Shown here: positions 23,018-26,721 of the stretch, in pieces
How the letters are laid out: every line of letters begins with the position of its first letter
How positions within the stretch are numbered: the first letter of the stretch is position 1
DNA from: Hungatella sp. UBA5385
GTDB taxonomy: Bacteria > Bacillota > Clostridia > Lachnospirales > Lachnospiraceae
Assembly: GCA_002409995.1 (NCBI GenBank)
Contig: DHOR01000019.1
Coordinates: 4,685 to 31,405, forward strand
DNA length: 26,721 nt
Direction: 5' to 3'
The notes under the pieces: generated by a model
Database searches by the model: none
Seen by the model: only the letters and a program-made list of their open reading frames with translations
Told to the model about the DNA's origin: nothing
Program-made: the position numbers and the translations under genes

Positions 23018-23031
23018 CATCTTACAAGATG
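23018..23031. promoter_or_regulatory. Small inverted repeat in a divergent intergenic gap
   Basis: CATCTT and AAGATG are separated by two bases, in the gap between two divergent genes. It could be an operator, but nothing identifies the binder. Confidence 0.25.
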
Positions 23032-23093
23032 ATCTGTTAAATCGTAATAATTTGTGTTAATATATTAAGAAAGAGAAGATAAGGAGATGTCAC

Positions 23094-23636
23094 ATGGTTG
23101 AGAAAGCCGTTGCATTTGCCAGAGAGGCCCATGAGGGGGCTTACAGAAAAGGAACAGAAGTACCATATATTGTTCATCCATTGGAGACAGCTGTTATTAT
23201 CAAAACAATGTCTGAAGATGAGGATCTGATCTGTGCAGCGTTACTTCACGATGTTGTGGAAGATGCAGGAGTGACCGGTACACAGCTGGAGAAGGAGTTT
23301 GGTGCCAGAGTGGCTGCCTTTGTCCTTGAAGAGACAGAGGATAAGAGCAGAACCTGGAAGGAGCGCAAGGGTGCAACATTAAGGCATCTTGATAAGGCTT
23401 CCAGAGAGTGCAAGATGCTGACACTGGCGGACAAGCTAAGCAATCTGCGGTGTACAGCCAGAGATTATCTCCTGGTGGGCGATGAGATATGGAATCGCTT
23501 TAATGAGAAGAGAAAGTCAGAACATGCCTGGTACTATACAGGGGTTGCTAAACGGTTAGATGAGCTGGAAGCGTATCCGGCTTATGAAGAATATATCGAA
23601 TTATGTAAAATGGTTTTTGAAAGAGAAAGGATTTAG
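23094..23636 (+). CDS. Stand-alone RSH-type HD-domain hydrolase (MESH1/small alarmone hydrolase-like)
   Basis: This 180-residue protein is the (p)ppGpp-hydrolase HD domain of RelA/SpoT enzymes with no synthetase, TGS or ACT domain. Its length equals that of metazoan MESH1 and bacterial small alarmone hydrolases. Metal ligands are visible: His28 in YIVHP, His52-Asp53 in LLHDVVED, and Asp113 in LADKLSNLR. The RKG around residue 20 and the EDAG after the HD pair also fit the RSH type. It may degrade (p)ppGpp, or act on another nucleotide such as NADPH, as reported for MESH1. It has an AAGGAG site before the ATG, and a bidirectional terminator follows. Confidence 0.9.
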   Translation: MVEKAVAFAREAHEGAYRKGTEVPYIVHPLETAVIIKTMSEDEDLICAALLHDVVEDAGVTGTQLEKEFGARVAAFVLEETEDKSRTWKERKGATLRHLDKASRECKMLTLADKLSNLRCTARDYLLVGDEIWNRFNEKRKSEHAWYYTGVAKRLDELEAYPAYEEYIELCKMVFERERI

Positions 23637-23662
23637 AAAGAATAGGAATAATTAAGATAATA

Positions 23663-23697
23663 AAGCCGGCAGCCTCACCAGACTGCCGGCTTAAATT
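23663..23697. terminator. Bidirectional terminator between convergent genes
   Basis: AAGCCGGCAG (23663-23672) pairs perfectly with CTGCCGGCTT (23683-23692) around a 10-base loop. AAATTTTT follows on the plus strand and a T-rich stretch on the minus strand. The HD-domain gene and mgsA converge on it. Confidence 0.9.
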
Positions 23698-23698
23698 T

Positions 23699-24172
23699 TT
23701 ATAAACTTTTGGCTCTGTCAGTTACATTCTTATTGAAATTAATGACCTGATGCTCATAGGTAGTATTCATCAGTGGTGATGTGATAATAAAATCAGCAGT
23801 TGCCCTTGTATGAGCAATAGGAATATCATAAACCTGGGCAATTCTTAAAAGAGCCTTAACATCAGGGTCATGAGGCTGAGCTGTCAAAGGATCAGAGAAG
23901 AAGATAACAAGGTCAATTCTGCCTTCTACAATCTTTGCTCCAATCTGCTGGTCGCCGCCTAAGGGACCGCTGTTGTATCCTTTCACCGGAAGCCCTGTCT
24001 TATCTGTAATCATACGGGCTGTAGTACCTGTTCCGCAGAGAAAGTGATTTTGTAAAATACTCTTGTGCTGTTCACACCATTCAATTAATGATTGCTTTTC
24101 ATTATCATGAGCAATTAAAGCTATGTTTTTTTCTTTGCCAAGAGTCAGTGTAATATAATCATCTTTAAGCAT
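23699..24172 (-). CDS. mgsA: Methylglyoxal synthase
   Basis: This 157-residue cytoplasmic enzyme converts dihydroxyacetone phosphate to methylglyoxal and phosphate, a bypass of lower glycolysis used when sugar phosphates build up. The catalytic set is intact and close to E. coli numbering: His22 (IAHDNEK), Asp74 (GPLGGDQQIGAKI), His101 and Asp104 (AQPHDPDVKALL). The phosphate-binding CGTGTTARMI is also present. A CAGGAGG site precedes the ATG. It lies 36 bp after the BTAD regulator on the same strand, so the two are probably one transcript, with the regulator first. Confidence 0.97.
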   Translation of the reverse strand: MLKDDYITLTLGKEKNIALIAHDNEKQSLIEWCEQHKSILQNHFLCGTGTTARMITDKTGLPVKGYNSGPLGGDQQIGAKIVEGRIDLVIFFSDPLTAQPHDPDVKALLRIAQVYDIPIAHTRATADFIITSPLMNTTYEHQVINFNKNVTDRAKSL

Positions 24173-24208
24173 GTAAGCCTCCTGTTATTGGTGTTTAAGA
24201 TGTAGCAG

Positions 24209-25414
24209 TCAATTTGGTATAATACTCTGCAGTGAATATGTAATAGATAAATCTTTTCTGGAATATTCTTTTCTGAAATTCTGAATGATTCTCTTTAAAA
24301 CCATCTCCCCATTTTCATAGGTTGCAGTTGGCAGCAGCATCAGATACTGACTTACGCTAAAACGGCTGTAAATATCTCCTCTGCGGAGAGAATTACGAAT
24401 GGATTCACCCAGCTCATCCATTGCCCTTGTCTGCACTGCAGGCTTTAACAATTCCCCTTTTAAATTGCTGATTGTCAGAAGACAGAGGAATAAGGAATCA
24501 CCTGTACGTTCAATGGCTCTGGTCTCCAGCTGATAGATATCACGGAAAACAGAAGGTTCACAACAGAAGGCACCCTTTTCATTAGCACCTTCTAAAAGCT
24601 TTGCCTGAATAATGCTTAAATCCATAGTAATTCCGTGCTTCTTATCGCTGATCATCTTATACAGTTCTTTAAAGCGGTCAGAGGGGGTGATAGCAAATTC
24701 ATTGTAGAACATGTCAATCACTCTCTGGTAATATTTCATAGCCATATTCTGGTTTCCACTTTGGTATAAAGCATAGATCAGATAGTAATGAGCTTCCTCC
24801 TCATACTGATCAATGCTAATTACCTGCTGGGAAACATCAATAATGCCAGGATAATCCTTTCTTTCGTTGAGCATGTAAAGAATCTTGCGGATTAACTTCT
24901 GATACAGGGAATGATAAAAGGTATGAAGGGGAACTGCCCAGGATTCCCATTCTGACTTAGGCAGAAAATTGCCTTTATAAAGTGCAAATGCTTCCATACA
25001 CAGCTCCAGACATTCGTCTGAAGCCAAATCCATACTTTCTGATTGGTTACACAGCTCCTCGAAACGGTCTGTATCAGTAATTGTTTTTAATTTCTTGGTC
25101 CAGCCATAGGTTTTACGATTCTGTACCACAAGTTCCTGGGGTGGATGACCAAGGGGCTCCAGCAGCTTACGAACACGGAACATAAGGGTCTTTAATGCAC
25201 CTGCCGGATTGTTACTTGTCTCATTCCACCAGAACAAATCAATAAGTTCATCAACAGGAATATCTCTCTCACGATAAGTAATTAAATATTCCAATAAGCT
25301 CCAGGGCTTTTTTGCTTGATTATTCTGATCCACGATGGATTTGCCATTCATGGTGACGGAGAACTCACCTAGCATATTTACATAAATAATAGGTTCTTTG
25401 TTATTGTTATTCAT
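24209..25414 (-). CDS. BTAD-type (SARP-like) transcriptional regulator
   Basis: The 401-residue protein begins with an OmpR-type winged helix (about residues 8-105: IYVNMLGEFSVTMNGK, KPWSLLEYLITYRERDIPVDELIDLFW, ALKTLMFRVRKLLEPLG). A bacterial transcriptional activation (BTAD) TPR-like domain follows (about 115-260, including LYQKLIRKILYMLNERKDYPGIIDVSQQVI). The last 140 residues are less conserved and have no recognisable domain. This layout is common in Clostridia and actinobacterial SARPs. It starts at an ATG with GGGGAGT upstream and is the first gene of a unit with mgsA, divergent from glmM. Its target genes are unknown. Control of the mgsA unit or of cell-wall sugar supply is a guess from position. 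Confidence 0.88.
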   Translation of the reverse strand: MNNNNKEPIIYVNMLGEFSVTMNGKSIVDQNNQAKKPWSLLEYLITYRERDIPVDELIDLFWWNETSNNPAGALKTLMFRVRKLLEPLGHPPQELVVQNRKTYGWTKKLKTITDTDRFEELCNQSESMDLASDECLELCMEAFALYKGNFLPKSEWESWAVPLHTFYHSLYQKLIRKILYMLNERKDYPGIIDVSQQVISIDQYEEEAHYYLIYALYQSGNQNMAMKYYQRVIDMFYNEFAITPSDRFKELYKMISDKKHGITMDLSIIQAKLLEGANEKGAFCCEPSVFRDIYQLETRAIERTGDSLFLCLLTISNLKGELLKPAVQTRAMDELGESIRNSLRRGDIYSRFSVSQYLMLLPTATYENGEMVLKRIIQNFRKEYSRKDLSITYSLQSIIPN

Positions 25415-25456
25415 ATATACGACTCCCCATTTTATTAGTGACAGTTTCTTGCTATA

Positions 25457-25485
25457 AGTATAAAGAATATTGTGAAAAATGTCCA
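25457..25485 (-). promoter_or_regulatory. Promoter of the BTAD regulator-mgsA unit
   Basis: On the minus strand TGGACA (25485-25480) is followed after 17 bp by TATACT (25462-25457), five of six matches at each box. The start codon lies about 40 bp downstream. Confidence 0.7.
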
Positions 25486-25511
25486 GTCCTGGTTACAAAA
25501 CATTTTTTTTG

Positions 25512-25540
25512 TTGAGATTTAGGTGAATATCGTATATACT
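25512..25540 (+). promoter_or_regulatory. Promoter of glmM
   Basis: TTGAGA (25512-25517) and TATACT (25535-25540) have the ideal 17-bp spacing. The predicted start near 25547 gives a leader of about 170 nt. Confidence 0.7.
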
Positions 25541-25574
25541 GTATAAGGAAAATGGAGCGGATTAATAGGTAGAA

Positions 25575-25670
25575 ATGATGAAAAAAGTGTGGCAGGTACC
25601 ATTTTTCTTAATTATAAAAGTGAACCTGATTTTTCAGGGCGGCATAATATATTGTATAGGCATCATATGA
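25575..25670 (+). CDS. Possible 31-residue hydrophobic leader peptide upstream of glmM
   Basis: Two adjacent ATG codons open a 31-residue frame that starts MMKKVWQVPFF, is almost wholly hydrophobic after the lysines and ends in IIYCIGII. It could be a single-pass membrane peptide or an attenuation leader. The ribosome site is poor (TAGGTAG close to the ATG), and AT-rich DNA easily yields such frames, so this is doubtful. Confidence 0.22.
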   Translation: MMKKVWQVPFFLIIKVNLIFQGGIIYCIGII

Positions 25671-25716
25671 AAAACGGCAAAAGCTTTTAAGAGGAAAAGA
25701 AAAGAGGAGATAGCAG

Positions 25717-26721
25717 ATGGGTAAATATTTTGGAACAGACGGTTTTCGTGGAGAAGCCAATGTAACATTAACAGTTGATGATGCATTTAAGGTAGGTCGT
25801 TTTTTAGGCTGGTATTATGGAAAGAAAAACCCTGAAGAAGTCTGCCGGGTAGTAATCGGAAAGGATACAAGAAGAAGCAGCTATATGTTTGAATACTCTC
25901 TGGTAGCAGGTCTTACTGCATCAGGAGCAGATGTATACTTACTTCACGTTACTACTACACCGAGTGTTTCCTATGTGGTAAGAACAGAAGATTTTAACTG
26001 CGGAATCATGATCTCAGCAAGCCATAATCCTTATTATGATAATGGAATTAAGGTTATTAATGAAAAGGGCGAAAAGCTGGAAGAAGAAGTGATTGTTGAA
26101 ATAGAGAAATATTTAGATGGTGAAATGGGAGAACTGCCTCTGGCGCTTCGTGACAAAATCGGACGTACCGTAGATTTTGCAGCAGGCAGAAACCGTTATA
26201 TTGGATATTTGATTTCCATAGCAACCAGATCCTTTAAGAACAAAAAGGTAGCTCTGGACTGTGCCAATGGAAGCGCATCCTCTATTGCTAAGAATGTTTT
26301 TGATGCACTTGGCGCTGAAACCCATGTAATCAGCAGCAGCCCCGATGGTCTGAATATCAATACCAACTGCGGCTCCACGCATATTGAACATCTTCAGAAG
26401 TTTGTAAAGGAAATCGGCGCTGATGTGGGATTTGCCTATGACGGAGATGCTGACCGCTGCCTTGCAGTTGATGAAAACGGCAATGTAGTAGATGGTGACG
26501 GCATTTTATATATCTGCGGTAAATATATGAAGGAAGAAGGAACTCTGAAGAACAATAAGGTAGTTACTACCATTATGTCTAACTTAGGCTTATATAAAGC
26601 ATTTGATAAGGCAGGTATTGAATACGATAAAACAGCAGTAGGCGATAAGTATGTGTATGAAAATATGGTATCAACAGGCAACCGTCTCGGCGGAGAACAG
26701 TCCGGTCATATTATTTTCAGC
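25717..26721 (+). CDS. glmM: Phosphoglucosamine mutase, C-terminus cut by window edge
   Basis: 335 codons are visible of a family that is usually about 445-450 residues. The enzyme interconverts glucosamine-6-phosphate and glucosamine-1-phosphate for UDP-GlcNAc and cell-wall synthesis in the cytoplasm. Seen in order: the opening YFGTDGFRG, the phosphoserine loop ISASHNPYYDNG with Ser102 (same number as the E. coli active serine), the metal loop YDGDADR (about residues 246-252), and the sugar-binding GGEQSGH near the cut end. AGAGGAG precedes the ATG. In many Firmicutes glmS follows or lies near, which cannot be tested here. The GlmM-type opening and loops favour it over phosphomannomutase or phosphoglucomutase. 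Confidence 0.96.
   Translation, partial: MGKYFGTDGFRGEANVTLTVDDAFKVGRFLGWYYGKKNPEEVCRVVIGKDTRRSSYMFEYSLVAGLTASGADVYLLHVTTTPSVSYVVRTEDFNCGIMISASHNPYYDNGIKVINEKGEKLEEEVIVEIEKYLDGEMGELPLALRDKIGRTVDFAAGRNRYIGYLISIATRSFKNKKVALDCANGSASSIAKNVFDALGAETHVISSSPDGLNINTNCGSTHIEHLQKFVKEIGADVGFAYDGDADRCLAVDENGNVVDGDGILYICGKYMKEEGTLKNNKVVTTIMSNLGLYKAFDKAGIEYDKTAVGDKYVYENMVSTGNRLGGEQSGHIIFS

Larger units (their letters stand above)
25415..25716. other. 302-bp divergent intergenic region upstream of glmM
   Basis: It contains back-to-back sigma-A promoters (25457-25485 minus, 25512-25540 plus) and a leader of about 170 nt before glmM that holds a possible 31-codon hydrophobic reading frame (25575-25670). No known riboswitch core was recognised. 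Confidence 0.6.

Noticed and set aside
25541..25716. glmS-type ribozyme or other known riboswitch before glmM
   Set aside because: No recognisable conserved core. The glmS ribozyme belongs upstream of glmS, which is not visible here.

Overview
The window reads as a low-GC, Gram-positive gut Clostridia chromosome, most likely Lachnospiraceae. This is inferred from A/G-rich Shine-Dalgarno sites before nearly every gene, lipoprotein-type sugar-binding proteins with ABC permeases but no dedicated ATPase, a BTAD-type regulator, short paired chromate transporters and the codon style. No rRNA, tRNA, IS element, phage gene or CRISPR array was seen. Both ends cut through genes: a SIMPL-domain lipoprotein on the left (minus strand) and glmM on the right (plus strand).

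Region 1 (1-13.85 kb) is the most interesting part. A YheO/DauR-like regulator (minus) faces, across a 504-bp very A-rich gap, a ten-gene plus-strand operon: a lipoprotein sugar-binding protein, two permeases, a glycoside hydrolase family 9 enzyme without signal peptide, a D-serine dehydratase/D-threonine aldolase-like PLP enzyme, an N-acyl-D-amino-acid deacylase, a RidA-family protein, a MATE exporter, a ROK sugar kinase and a double-SIS sugar-phosphate isomerase/deglycase. The genes are 0-14 bp apart or overlap, and a hairpin follows the last one. Taken together they suggest uptake and intracellular breakdown of a glycoconjugate that carries an (N-acylated) D-amino acid. The GH9 enzyme would open the glycosidic part, the ROK kinase and SIS protein would process the (amino) sugar, and the deacylase, PLP enzyme and RidA would process the D-amino acid. 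The substrate cannot be read from sequence.

Region 2 (13.86-16.1 kb) holds a LysR regulator (minus) divergent from a two-gene chromate-transporter-family pair, with a likely LysR site between them and a strong terminator after the pair.

Region 3 (16.1-22.24 kb) is a malto-oligosaccharide-type operon: a promoter with an abutting LacI-type palindromic operator, a leader with several hairpins, a lipoprotein binding protein, an intercistronic terminator-like hairpin, two permeases, 4-alpha-glucanotransferase (malQ) and a LacI-family regulator that probably closes the autoregulatory loop. A bidirectional terminator ends it.

Region 4 (22.24-26.72 kb) holds an unknown membrane-anchored extracytoplasmic protein (minus), a stand-alone RSH-type HD hydrolase (plus) and a bidirectional terminator. 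A BTAD regulator-mgsA operon follows (minus), and then divergent promoters leading into glmM (phosphoglucosamine mutase). Neither ABC cluster encodes an ATPase, so a shared MsmX-type ATPase elsewhere in the genome is expected.
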